DNA of 27,888 nucleotides from Flavobacteriaceae bacterium UBA6268. GTDB taxonomy: Bacteria; Bacteroidota; Bacteroidia; Flavobacteriales; Flavobacteriaceae. The translations under genes were made by a program, and so were the position numbers. Under the pieces are notes generated by a model. That model saw only the letters and a program-made list of their open reading frames with translations, made no database searches and had not been told where the DNA came from. How positions within the stretch are numbered: position 1 is the stretch's first letter; each line of letters opens with the position of its first letter. Shown piece by piece: positions 1-7,645 of this stretch. Location of the stretch: the NCBI GenBank assembly GCA_002440705.1, contig DJVA01000077.1:1-27888 (forward strand), in the 5' to 3' direction.

Positions 1-46
1 CTCGTTTACACCGAGGGGGTCGGGGGTTCGAATCCCTCAGCGCCCA
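1..46 (+). tRNA. tRNA-Val (anticodon TAC), 5' end outside the window
   Basis: The 3' part of a tRNA. Bases 1-4 (ctcg) pair with 12-15 (cgag) as most of an anticodon stem. The 7-base loop 5-11 is tttacac, giving anticodon TAC at 7-9 (valine, GUA/GUG codons). The variable region is 17-21, the T stem 22-26/34-38 encloses ttcgaat, and the acceptor 3' strand is 39-45 with discriminator A at 46. The CCA is not encoded, as is usual in Bacteroidota. The D arm and acceptor 5' strand lie before the window. Confidence 0.9.
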
Positions 47-48
47 CA

Positions 49-79
49 AAGGCTCCCAAAAATGGGAGCCTTTTTTTTG
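49..79 (+). terminator. Rho-independent terminator after tRNA-Val(TAC)
   Basis: A perfect 9-bp stem aaggctccc (49-57) / gggagcctt (64-72) with a 6-base loop runs directly into a T-tract at 71-78. It starts 3 bases after the tRNA discriminator base. It probably ends the tRNA transcript, so the next tRNA would need its own promoter or read-through. Confidence 0.85.
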
Positions 80-85
80 TCAAAA

Positions 86-110
86 ATGATTACATTGTGT
101 CAATAATCAT
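86..110. repeat. Inverted repeat between the two tRNA-Val genes
   Basis: ATGATTA (86-92) is matched by TAATCAT (104-110), and inside it TTG (95-97) pairs with CAA (101-103) after a CA bulge. It lies just upstream of tRNA-Val(GAC), which starts at 128. It may be a cruciform or protein-binding dyad in that gene's promoter region. No exact -7 box is visible; TTAATTTG at 110-117 is one mismatch from TAnnTTTG. Confidence 0.4.
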
Positions 111-127
111 TAATTTGGTATCGTGAA

Positions 128-202
128 GGGTCATTAACTCAGTTGGTTCAGAGTGTCACCTTGACAGGGTGGAAGTCACTGGTTCGAATCCAGTATGACC
201 CA
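128..202 (+). tRNA. tRNA-Val (anticodon GAC)
   Basis: A complete 75-base cloverleaf. The acceptor gggtcat (128-134) pairs with atgaccc (195-201), with discriminator A at 202. The D stem is 137-140/151-154. The anticodon stem is 156-160/168-172 with loop ttgacag and anticodon GAC at 163-165 (valine, GUC/GUU). The T stem is 178-182/190-194 around ttcgaat. The 3' CCA is not encoded. Together with the preceding TAC gene this gives two valine isoacceptors in tandem. Confidence 0.93.
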
Positions 203-213
203 CATCAAGCAGC

Positions 214-243
214 ATCCCGATGGCAAAGCCATCGGGATTTTTA
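214..243 (+). terminator. Rho-independent terminator after tRNA-Val(GAC)
   Basis: A perfect 11-bp stem atcccgatggc (214-224) / gccatcgggat (228-238) with an AAA loop is followed by ttttta. The hairpin starts 12 bases past the tRNA end and is the likely terminator for the tRNA transcript. Confidence 0.8.
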
Positions 244-284
244 GTTTCAAAAGTGGAAGCTGGCTTCCAGCTTGTAGAAACTAA
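241..284. repeat. Nested inverted repeat (hairpin/cruciform) after the tRNA terminator
   Basis: Outer arms ttagtttc (241-248) and gaaactaa (277-284) are exact 8-bp complements. Inside them aagctgg (257-263) and ccagctt (267-273) form a 7-bp stem with a 3-base loop. The right outer arm is also the start of the first 74-bp direct repeat copy, so this structure and the repeat share sequence. No coding potential is seen here. Confidence 0.6.
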
Positions 285-347
285 AAATACTAGCGGACGC
301 TAGGCCCGCGGGATGCTATTTGCAGCAGTGGGCCTTTTCTGGATCAC
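274..347 (+). repeat. 74-bp structured direct repeat, copy 1
   Basis: Identical to 376-449 except at 291 (T here, C at 393) and 305 (C here, T at 407). It contains ctag...ctag hairpin arms at 290-303, a stem aggccc (302-307) / gggcct (330-335) with inner tgct/agca pairing and a following T-run, and the start of a third hairpin ctggat (339-344) / atccag (355-360). The first two hairpins share bases 302-303 and cannot both form. It does not look coding. It may be a REP-like intergenic element or part of a processed transcript; function unknown. Confidence 0.75.
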
Positions 348-375
348 GAGAGTAATCCAGTTGGGGCTAAAAATG

Positions 376-449
376 GTAGAAACTAAAAATACCAGCGGAC
401 GCTAGGTCCGCGGGATGCTATTTGCAGCAGTGGGCCTTTTCTGGATCAC
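376..449 (+). repeat. 74-bp structured direct repeat, copy 2
   Basis: The second copy lies 102 bases after the first. The change C to T at 407 turns a G-C pair into a G-U pair in the aggtcc (404-409) / gggcct (432-437) stem, so that hairpin is kept. The third hairpin is also kept with different bases: ggatca (443-448) pairs with tgatcc (455-460). The rest of the gap up to the murF stop (450-492) shows nothing else recognisable. Confidence 0.75.
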
Positions 450-492
450 TGGATTGATCCCTTCGCCTCTATCAAATAAATGTTTTGGGATT

Positions 493-1776
493 TTATAAGA
501 AATCGAGGCATTGCTCCAAAGCCATTCCCCTAGAACCCTTTATAAGGAGTAAATCGGCTTCTAAAGGATGGTTTTCGAGAAATTCCTGAAGGGCGTTCTT
601 AGTTTCAAAAAGTTTGACATGAGATGAAGTAACATTGGTTTTTGAAAAATGCGTTCCCAACAAAAAAGCCAATCCCGTAAAGTTTCTCTCCAAAAAGTCC
701 ACAATTGCTTGATGTTCTTTTTCAGTATAAGCTCCAAGTTCAAACATGTCGCCCAAAAGGATTGCTTTTTTATGGCCTTTCATTTGAAGGAAATTATCAA
801 GGGCCAATTTCATACTGGATGGATTGGCGTTGTAGGCATCCAAGATAATTTTAAACTTACCCTTTTCAATTAATTGTGAGCGATTCATCTTGGGGCGATA
901 ACTTTCAATGGCATTTTTGATAGCTTCTTTTGGAACTTCGAAATAGTGCCCTATGGCAATGGCTGCTGCAATGTTTGAGAAATTATAGGAACCAATCAGC
1001 TGGGACCGGATCGGTACTCCATTCGCAATTACTTGTACGGTGTCGGAAGCATCGTCAAGTTCAATAGGTGTCGAGTCTACACTTTTTATATCGTTGAAAA
1101 TGATGCGGTCCATATTTTCAGTTTGGGAAATTTGCTTTGGATCTTGCCCGTTGACAAAAATCTTGCCTTCATGTGCTTTTAGAAATCGGTACAATTCGGT
1201 TTTCCCCAGGACAATATTTTCTTCGCTTCCAAACCCTTCAAGATGGGCCTTTCCAAAATTGGTGATGTATCCAAAATTGGGCTTTGCAATTTCACAAAGA
1301 GTTGCAATTTCACCCAAATGGTTGGCACCCATTTCCACAATGCCAATTTCGGTACGGGCGTCCATCGAGAGCAGTGTTAATGGAACCCCAATATGATTAT
1401 TCAGATTGCCCTTGGTGGCCATACAGTTGTATTTTTTGGAAAGAACCGCATGGATAAGTTCTTTGGTAGTGGTTTTGCCATTACTTCCCGTTAATGAGAT
1501 GATGGGAAGTTGAAGTGCATCGCGATGGTACGTAGCTAGCTCCTGGAGGGTTTTCAATGCATCTTTCACAAGTATGGTTCTTTCACCTTCAAGGTATTCC
1601 GGATCATCTACGATGGCATAAATAGCCCCTTTTTCAATAGCTTTCCTTGCAAAAGTATTTCCATTGAATGTTTCACCCTTTAAGGCAAAAAAGAGGCAAT
1701 TGGTTTCAATGGTTCGCGTATCTGTGCAAATGCCTGAACTGGCAAGAAATTTTTGGTAAAGCGATTGGATGTTCAA
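493..1776 (-). CDS. murF: UDP-N-acetylmuramoyl-tripeptide--D-alanyl-D-alanine ligase MurF
   Basis: MurF joins D-Ala-D-Ala to UDP-MurNAc-tripeptide using ATP, the last cytoplasmic step of peptidoglycan precursor synthesis. The product shows the Mur ligase order: N-terminal substrate domain (STDTR-like segment CTDTRTIE, then FFALKGETFNGNTFA), central ATPase domain with P-loop TGSNGKTTT (about residues 96-104) and EMGANHLGEI, and C-terminal domain with DAYNANPSSM and GDMFELG. I place the start at the TTG at 1776 (427 aa). The family N-terminus aligns there, and the ATG 42 bases upstream at 1818 sits inside the terminator hairpin of gldJ. A TATATTTC element (1790-1797), one mismatch from the -7 consensus, precedes the TTG. 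The ATG start (441 aa) is the alternative. Downstream lie the repeats and tRNAs. Confidence 0.95.
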   Translation of the reverse strand: MNIQSLYQKFLASSGICTDTRTIETNCLFFALKGETFNGNTFARKAIEKGAIYAIVDDPEYLEGERTILVKDALKTLQELATYHRDALQLPIISLTGSNGKTTTKELIHAVLSKKYNCMATKGNLNNHIGVPLTLLSMDARTEIGIVEMGANHLGEIATLCEIAKPNFGYITNFGKAHLEGFGSEENIVLGKTELYRFLKAHEGKIFVNGQDPKQISQTENMDRIIFNDIKSVDSTPIELDDASDTVQVIANGVPIRSQLIGSYNFSNIAAAIAIGHYFEVPKEAIKNAIESYRPKMNRSQLIEKGKFKIILDAYNANPSSMKLALDNFLQMKGHKKAILLGDMFELGAYTEKEHQAIVDFLERNFTGLAFLLGTHFSKTNVTSSHVKLFETKNALQEFLENHPLEADLLLIKGSRGMALEQCLDFL

Positions 1777-1804
1777 TTGAAAATAATTTGAAATATAAAG
1801 GTAT

Positions 1805-1840
1805 AAAAAACCCTCCATTGATGCTCAAGGAGGGTTTTTT
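1805..1840. terminator. Strong bidirectional terminator between gldJ and murF
   Basis: The arms aaaaaaccctcc (1805-1816) and ggagggtttttt (1829-1840) are perfect complements. Inner TTGA (1818-1821) pairs with TCAA (1825-1828), with A1817 bulged. A-runs and T-runs flank both sides, so it can act on either strand. It lies 20 bases past the gldJ stop on the minus strand and is therefore the natural end of the gldJ transcript. murF, 29 bases further on, would need its own promoter. Confidence 0.88.
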
Positions 1841-1859
1841 AAATAATTTGGAAATCTAA

Positions 1860-3539
1860 TTATTTGTTTCTTGGGCGCTTTCCTTTTTTAGACTTGGATC
1901 CCACGCGGGACATCGCACATCGGAAGCCGATGTAATCGGTAGCCATATCTTGTGGGAAATAGCGTCTTTGCGCAGGATCGAGCCAGTAATCCCTATCCCT
2001 CCAAGAACCGCCTTTATACACGCGGACTTCATTATTGATGAGGGAAGTTCTTTTAGAAGATTTGTCGTACTCCCTTTCCAGGTTTCCTATGCTGTCTGCA
2101 TATACTTTTTGTTGGGGAGAGTTGTACATACGTTGTCCGTCTTCCAAAGCATCACTGTCCTCAGCACCAAAAGTCTGGTAATAGCGAGTCGATCTTTTAT
2201 CTCCATCACGATAATCCCTGTTATCACTTTCAGAGAAATTGGTCCTTAAATAGGTTTCGTTTTCGTCTACAGGGACTTCCAAAATTTCTCCAGGAAGTTC
2301 GCGAGCCACAATCCTACCATTGCTAAGGGTATCATACAAAATGGAATCTACGGATACTACTTTCACTTTACCGTCTTCACCGATGGCATTTTTGGTATAA
2401 ACATTACCACGGTAGTAGTTAAAGTCATTGTATTCGTCGTCAACGATTGGACGGTAAACGTCGGCAACCCATTCTGCTACGTTTCCAGCCATGTCATATA
2501 AACCAAAATCATTGGGCTCATAAGATTTGACTTCAGCAGTGATATCGGCTCCGTCGTCACTCCAACCTGCAATTCCACCGTAATCCCCATCGCCTTGTTT
2601 GAAGTTAGCCAATTGGTCTCCACGGCTTCTGCGCTTGGTAGAGCGGGTGTATTGTCCTTCCCATGGATATTTTTTCTTTCCACGGTATACATTGTAGTTT
2701 CTTAATCCAACTAGACCTAAGGCGGCATATTCCCATTCAGCTTCAGTGGGAAGTCGGTAAGCAGGCAACAACAACCCGTCTTTACGTTGCACATAAAGGT
2801 TAGTGCTGTCCTTGCTTCTTTTGGCAATGTTTTGTGAATATTTTCCTCCACGAGTAATGGAATCATTACCTCCATAGGTTTCAGTAGGGGCGTTTAAGTA
2901 CGTTTCGGTGCTAAAAGCTTCTCCTGGTTCAACGTCGTAACGGGCATTACGGGTGGTGATGCCATTTTCTTCCAACACGGCTTCGTTAACACGGTCCGTT
3001 CGCCAATTGCTGAATTCAACGGCTTGTACCCAACTTACTCCTACCACTGGGTAGTATGCATAAGCTGGGTGGCGAAGGTAATTGTTGGTCATTACCTCAT
3101 TGTATCCTAAACGATTTCTCCAAACCAAGGTATCTGGAGCAGCACCATTGTAGATATTACGGTATTTTTCATCAGAGGGTGGAAATACCTTTTTGATCCA
3201 ATCAAGATATTCAAGGTACATCAAGTTGGTGACCTCAGTTTCATCCATGTAGAAAGACTGAACGTGCTGTTGGTTGGGGCTGTTGTTCCAATCGTGCATG
3301 GGATCGTCCTGAACCCGACCCATCGTGAAGGTTCCACCTTCGATAAAGACAAGTCCTGGGCCAGTTTCTTGCTCCTTAGCCTTCGGATTGTATTGAAATC
3401 CGCCTTCTTTGGCGTTCATTTTCCATCCTGTTGCTCTGGAACTGTTTTTGTAGTCTCTGGATTTGCTACAACTCACCATAAGGGTGGTTGAAGCAATGAC
3501 CAAAAATAGCTTCAATAATAGGTTATTCTTAACGTTCAT
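1860..3539 (-). CDS. gldJ: Gliding motility lipoprotein GldJ
   Basis: GldJ is an outer-membrane-associated lipoprotein required for gliding and, through GldK stability, for type IX secretion in flavobacteria (family knowledge). The 559-aa product starts with a lipoprotein signal peptide, lipobox LMVSC with Cys24. A formylglycine-generating-enzyme/sulfatase-modifying fold follows: FIEGGTFTMG (about 65-74), a D-E-T-E-V-T segment (99-104), RLPTEAEWEYAA (262-273), NDFGLYDMAGNVAEWV (343-358), then KGGSWRDR and YIGFRCAMSR near the C-terminus. The C-terminal tail is basic (KSKKGKRPRNK). The fold is shared with GldK, but the length and the neighbours porU and porV fit GldJ. It is transcribed divergently from porU, and a strong terminator follows. 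Confidence 0.95.
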   Translation of the reverse strand: MNVKNNLLLKLFLVIASTTLMVSCSKSRDYKNSSRATGWKMNAKEGGFQYNPKAKEQETGPGLVFIEGGTFTMGRVQDDPMHDWNNSPNQQHVQSFYMDETEVTNLMYLEYLDWIKKVFPPSDEKYRNIYNGAAPDTLVWRNRLGYNEVMTNNYLRHPAYAYYPVVGVSWVQAVEFSNWRTDRVNEAVLEENGITTRNARYDVEPGEAFSTETYLNAPTETYGGNDSITRGGKYSQNIAKRSKDSTNLYVQRKDGLLLPAYRLPTEAEWEYAALGLVGLRNYNVYRGKKKYPWEGQYTRSTKRRSRGDQLANFKQGDGDYGGIAGWSDDGADITAEVKSYEPNDFGLYDMAGNVAEWVADVYRPIVDDEYNDFNYYRGNVYTKNAIGEDGKVKVVSVDSILYDTLSNGRIVARELPGEILEVPVDENETYLRTNFSESDNRDYRDGDKRSTRYYQTFGAEDSDALEDGQRMYNSPQQKVYADSIGNLEREYDKSSKRTSLINNEVRVYKGGSWRDRDYWLDPAQRRYFPQDMATDYIGFRCAMSRVGSKSKKGKRPRNK

Positions 3540-3567
3540 AGTTTCAAAAAATGAAAAAATTGGGTTT

Positions 3568-3598
3568 GCAATATACTAATTAACGGTTAAAGCACAAT
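3568..3598 (-). promoter_or_regulatory. Candidate gldJ promoter with a dyad in the spacer
   Basis: Read on the minus strand, ATTG (3595-3598) is followed by 19 bases and then TATATTGC (3568-3575), close to the Bacteroidota pattern TTTG-N19-TAnnTTTG. The start codon is 28 bases downstream of the -7 element. The spacer holds the perfect dyad TTAAC-G-GTTAA (3580-3590), a possible repressor or activator site. Confidence 0.45.
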
Positions 3599-3705
3599 AA
3601 TATTTTATTTTTTTGAAGGACACAGCAACGCACCCTATCAAGCCAATCCCATAACGGATTCAGATTTAAATTATTATTTTAACCTTAAATTTTCGGGCAA
3701 ATCTA

Positions 3706-3735
3706 ATTGAAAAATACATACTAAGTGTACATTTG
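3706..3735 (+). promoter_or_regulatory. Candidate porU promoter, very short leader
   Basis: ATTG (3706-3709), 18 bases, then TACATTTG (3728-3735), an exact match to the TAnnTTTG -7 consensus. The first ATG of porU is at 3749, only 13 bases past the -7 element, so the transcript would have a leader of roughly 5-9 bases. A GTG at 3725 that opens the same frame lies inside this promoter and is unlikely to be the start. Confidence 0.55.
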
Positions 3736-3748
3736 GCTCGTTATTGCT

Positions 3749-6700
3749 ATGATGAAAAGAAAAATTACCATCCTACTCCTTTTTTTTGTGTGTCTAGGGA
3801 GTTTGGGTCAATCCAAAAATATAAAGATTTACTGGAAGGATACCCCGATTGAGGCCAAGGATACTGCCAATTCCCGTAAAGATCGACTGCAATCGCAGCT
3901 TGGACTGCAATTGGGTCCCAGCCAAGTTGTTTTTGAACGGCGTTGGAAGGATATAGGGGTTGTTAATCCAAAAACTGTTAAAATTGAACAAGCGAAATGG
4001 GGGGATCTCACCGCTAGCGAACTAAAGGAAATTTCCAAAAATTTGATCCCCAACTCCTTAGAATTTGAAATAACCACTTCAAAGGGCCGCAATGAGCTAT
4101 TTACTGTTTTAACTATTTCGCCTGTCGTGAAGCGCGATGGGCGTTATCAAAAACTTCTTTCCTTTACCGTAACGTATGCTTATGGTCCAACCCCCCAAAA
4201 TGCCAAAAGAATGCCCCTTTCCAATTCTGTGCTTTCGGAAGGAGATTGGTTTCAATTTAAAATAAATAAAACCGGGGTTTACAAGTTGGATAAAGGGTTT
4301 TTGGAAGATTTGGGAATGAATACCAATAGTATAGATCCCCGTAACTTAAAGGTTTTTGGGATGGGTGGCAAACCGCTTCCCCTGCTCAATGCCGATAACT
4401 CCATCTTCGATTTGCCAGAAACTGCCATTCAAGTCGTTGGAGAGGAGGACGGTAGCTTTGATAATGGGGATTATGTCCTTTTTTATGGTATTGGGGTAGA
4501 AGGATATGATGCTGAAAACGATACCCACCTTAATCCCTACAGCGATGAATCTTTTTACTATGTAACCGCTAGCGGTGACGCCGGAAGAAGAATAGAGCCT
4601 ATGGTTGAGCCATCAGGAAGCCCTAGTCTAATTTTAGGGGAATTTCTGGAAGAGCAGTTTGTAGAAAATGACGAGTACAGCCCTGCAAGGGTGGGGAGGC
4701 AATGGTTTGGCAATCGCTTTGATATTGAAAGTAGTCAAAGCTTTGAATTTGATTTTCAGAACATCGTACCTTCAAAGCCTGTAAGTATAAAAATACGTGC
4801 TGTGGCTTCTTCCGAGGTCTCCACTAGTATGGCAGTAAGTGTTAATAACACCTCTTTTGACCCCTTAACCTTTTCCGCTATCGACGACCCCATTGTGTTA
4901 CGGCTTGATGAAGCCGAAATCGAAGTACAGGCTACATCGGGAAATGTCAAAGTAGATTTGGATTATAATAATGGCGGAAACCCTACCAGCGTTGGGTATT
5001 TAGATTACATCCATCTTGAAGCTTTTTGTACGCTAGCAGGTCGTGGAGGGCAGCTGCCATTTTTCAATCCAAATGCAGCAACCCTCAATGGGATAGTTGA
5101 ATACCAGGTTACCAATGCCAATGGTTTTTCCCAGATTTGGGATGTAACGAATGCAGGGAACATCACCTATAAAGCCAACAATGGGGAAAACAACTTGAGT
5201 TTCAAAACCAATGCTCAAATAGGCGTTCAAAGACGTTTTGTGGGGGTGCATCCTGGAGATTATTTTCTGCCAGAACAATCCGACGTGAGCCGCATTGCCA
5301 ATCAAGATCTTAAAGGAACTATCTTTTTGGATGCCTCAGGCAATTTTAAGGATATTGAATACCTGATTATAGCGCCCCCTTTCATGATTCAACCTGCATT
5401 GCGACTTGCCAATCATCACAAGAATCTCACTGGCATGAATGTTAAAGTAGTGACAACCGATAAGATTTACAGGGAATTCAGCTCGGGGAAGCAAGACATC
5501 AGTGCCATTCGCAACTTCATCCGCTACGTGTATGAAAATGCTTCCAATTTTGGGACTCGTATAAAATATGTCTGTTTATTTGGCGATACCTCGGTGGATT
5601 ATAAAGATAGGCTACCCGACAACAACAACATAGTGCCTACTTTTCATGCAAGGTCCAGTTTGGACACCTTTACGTCCTTCATGTCGGATGACTTTTTTAC
5701 GATGATGGATGAAAATGAAGGGACTATGGGAACCGGCAGCACCATGGATATTGCAGTAGGTAGGATTTTAGCAGACGATGTCTCTTTGGCAAATACCATG
5801 GTCGACAAAATCATTGCATATTCCCAAAAACCCTCCTACGGGAATTGGAGGGATACATTTGTGATTATATCTGATGATGTTGACGAATGGTATGAGTACA
5901 AGAGCCTTGAAGTAAAACTTGATTCCATTGCAGATAGGGTGTCTTCTGAAAAGCCATTTGTTAATGTCAAAAAAATACACTGCGATGCCTACCAACAGGA
6001 GACCTCTGCCGGCGGAAATCGGTATCCTAAGGTAAACGAAGCCATAGTCGATGCCATTGAGGTGGGGGCTTTGGTCGTTAATTATTTTGGTCATGGCGGG
6101 GAGGACGGCCTGGCCAAAGAATTCATTTACAACAAAAACATTGCGCAGGATCTAAAAAACCAGAATCGGTATCCCTGTATCATAACGGTAACCTGTGAAT
6201 TTACAAAATTTGACAACCCCCAACGTATAACCGCTGGAGAACTTACTTACTGGAATCCCGAAGGAGGGGCCATATCCCTAATTACCACTACCAGGGCAAT
6301 ACAGGTTAGTATTGGTTCCGATTTTAATGAATATGTTTCAGAGTATATGTTTGGCTTTCAAACAGAAACCCCGCCTTATCCTGCAGAAGCAGTAATGCTA
6401 GCAAAGCATGAAATTGGCAGTAATAACAAACGTGTTGTCTTTTACATCGGGGATCCTGCAATGCCCTTGGCCTTTCCCAAAAAAAGTATTCGTTTAACAA
6501 CCATCAACGATCAACCCATAGGCCCTACCATGGATACCCTCAAGGCCTTATCCAGAATTAAAATGGCCGGTGAAATCTTGGATGAGAATGATAATGTGCT
6601 TACCGACTATAACGGAATCCTGGAAGCCAAAGTTTTCGACAAAAACCTATTAAGGCAAACCCTAGGAAATGACGGGACCAGGGACAATTCCAATGATGCC

Positions 6701-7609
6701 GATGGCGATGGAAACTTTAATAATATTCTTCTCCTAAACTTTAAAACCTTGGGGGAAATATTGTTCAATGGGCAAGCCTCGGTACAGAACGGAAAATTTG
6801 AGTTTGAATTTGTGGTTCCCAGAGACATTCAAATACCCGTAGGTAATGGGAAAGTGAGTCTCTATTCCCAACGCGACAATGCCCTGGAAGATCAAACAGG
6901 GTACAATTTGGATATCTTAGTGGGCGGCCTCAACGAAAATGCTACAGAAGATACTCAAGGGCCCACCATTCAACTATTCATGAATGACGAGTCCTTTGTG
7001 TCGGGCGGAATTACAAACGATTCTCCCATACTCATCGCCAAGCTAGAAGACGAAAATGGAATCAATACCGCCAGCGGGATCGGGCACGATATTGTGGCTA
7101 CCTTGGATGGGGATGAAGCCAATCCGTTTGTTCTAAATGAATACTATCAAGCGGCCGTGGATGATTACATGCGCGGAACGGTTAACTATAAATTGCGAAA
7201 CCTTGAAGAAGGCCTACATACCCTAACCTTAAAGGCTTGGGATGTGTACAACAATTCATCCACTGCCGAGATTCAATTTGTGGTGGCCGGGGATGGTAAG
7301 CTAAAAATCACTCGAGTCCTCAATTACCCAAATCCCTTTGTTAGTTATACTGAGTTTTGGTTCAACCATAATCATCCCTTTGAGCCCCTTGAAGTTCAGG
7401 TGCAAGTTTTTACAGTTACGGGTAAGGTGGTATGGACCCACAACCAGATTGTTAATACGGATGGCTTTTTGTCCCGAAACATTATTTGGAACGGAACGGA
7501 CGATTTTGGAGACCGAATCGGCAAAGGCACCTATGTTTACAAGCTTACGGTGAAATCCACGCTCACGGGACAGCAGGTTGAAAAATTTGAAAAACTGGTT
7601 ATCCTATAA
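3749..7609 (+). CDS. porU: Type IX secretion system sortase PorU
   Basis: PorU is the cell-surface gingipain-like peptidase (family C25) that removes C-terminal sorting domains from type IX cargo and attaches cargo to the surface. From the ATG at 3749 the product is 1286 aa with a signal peptide (MMKRKITILLLFFVCLGSLGQ). A beta-rich N-terminal half is followed by the C25 domain from about residue 530. The likely catalytic His is H782 in NYFGHGGEDG and the Cys is C816 in TVTCEF, about 34 residues apart. Residues from about 1190 (NYPNPF ... IGKGTYVYKLTVKS ... KLVIL) form a type A sorting-domain-like C-terminus, which PorU itself is known to carry. The same frame opens at a GTG at 3725 inside the promoter, which I reject. 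porV follows 36 bases after the stop. Confidence 0.95.
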   Translation: MMKRKITILLLFFVCLGSLGQSKNIKIYWKDTPIEAKDTANSRKDRLQSQLGLQLGPSQVVFERRWKDIGVVNPKTVKIEQAKWGDLTASELKEISKNLIPNSLEFEITTSKGRNELFTVLTISPVVKRDGRYQKLLSFTVTYAYGPTPQNAKRMPLSNSVLSEGDWFQFKINKTGVYKLDKGFLEDLGMNTNSIDPRNLKVFGMGGKPLPLLNADNSIFDLPETAIQVVGEEDGSFDNGDYVLFYGIGVEGYDAENDTHLNPYSDESFYYVTASGDAGRRIEPMVEPSGSPSLILGEFLEEQFVENDEYSPARVGRQWFGNRFDIESSQSFEFDFQNIVPSKPVSIKIRAVASSEVSTSMAVSVNNTSFDPLTFSAIDDPIVLRLDEAEIEVQATSGNVKVDLDYNNGGNPTSVGYLDYIHLEAFCTLAGRGGQLPFFNPNAATLNGIVEYQVTNANGFSQIWDVTNAGNITYKANNGENNLSFKTNAQIGVQRRFVGVHPGDYFLPEQSDVSRIANQDLKGTIFLDASGNFKDIEYLIIAPPFMIQPALRLANHHKNLTGMNVKVVTTDKIYREFSSGKQDISAIRNFIRYVYENASNFGTRIKYVCLFGDTSVDYKDRLPDNNNIVPTFHARSSLDTFTSFMSDDFFTMMDENEGTMGTGSTMDIAVGRILADDVSLANTMVDKIIAYSQKPSYGNWRDTFVIISDDVDEWYEYKSLEVKLDSIADRVSSEKPFVNVKKIHCDAYQQETSAGGNRYPKVNEAIVDAIEVGALVVNYFGHGGEDGLAKEFIYNKNIAQDLKNQNRYPCIITVTCEFTKFDNPQRITAGELTYWNPEGGAISLITTTRAIQVSIGSDFNEYVSEYMFGFQTETPPYPAEAVMLAKHEIGSNNKRVVFYIGDPAMPLAFPKKSIRLTTINDQPIGPTMDTLKALSRIKMAGEILDENDNVLTDYNGILEAKVFDKNLLRQTLGNDGTRDNSNDADGDGNFNNILLLNFKTLGEILFNGQASVQNGKFEFEFVVPRDIQIPVGNGKVSLYSQRDNALEDQTGYNLDILVGGLNENATEDTQGPTIQLFMNDESFVSGGITNDSPILIAKLEDENGINTASGIGHDIVATLDGDEANPFVLNEYYQAAVDDYMRGTVNYKLRNLEEGLHTLTLKAWDVYNNSSTAEIQFVVAGDGKLKITRVLNYPNPFVSYTEFWFNHNHPFEPLEVQVQVFTVTGKVVWTHNQIVNTDGFLSRNIIWNGTDDFGDRIGKGTYVYKLTVKSTLTGQQVEKFEKLVIL

Positions 7610-7620
7610 AAATTTAGAAG

Positions 7621-7628
7621 TATATTTG
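7621..7628 (+). promoter_or_regulatory. Candidate -7 element upstream of porV
   Basis: TATATTTG is an exact TAnnTTTG match 17 bases before the porV ATG. No convincing TTTG lies 18-21 bases upstream, so this may be a weak internal promoter or chance. porV may simply be read through from porU. Confidence 0.35.
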
Positions 7629-7645
7629 TCCAAAATTTAGACCTC

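Noticed and set aside
274..449. CRISPR array
   Set aside because: Only two copies, 74 bp long with a 28-base gap and internal hairpins; no cas genes nearby.
3725..3748. Upstream GTG start for porU
   Set aside because: It lies within the candidate promoter and the resulting N-terminus spoils the signal peptide; the ATG at 3749 gives a clean one.
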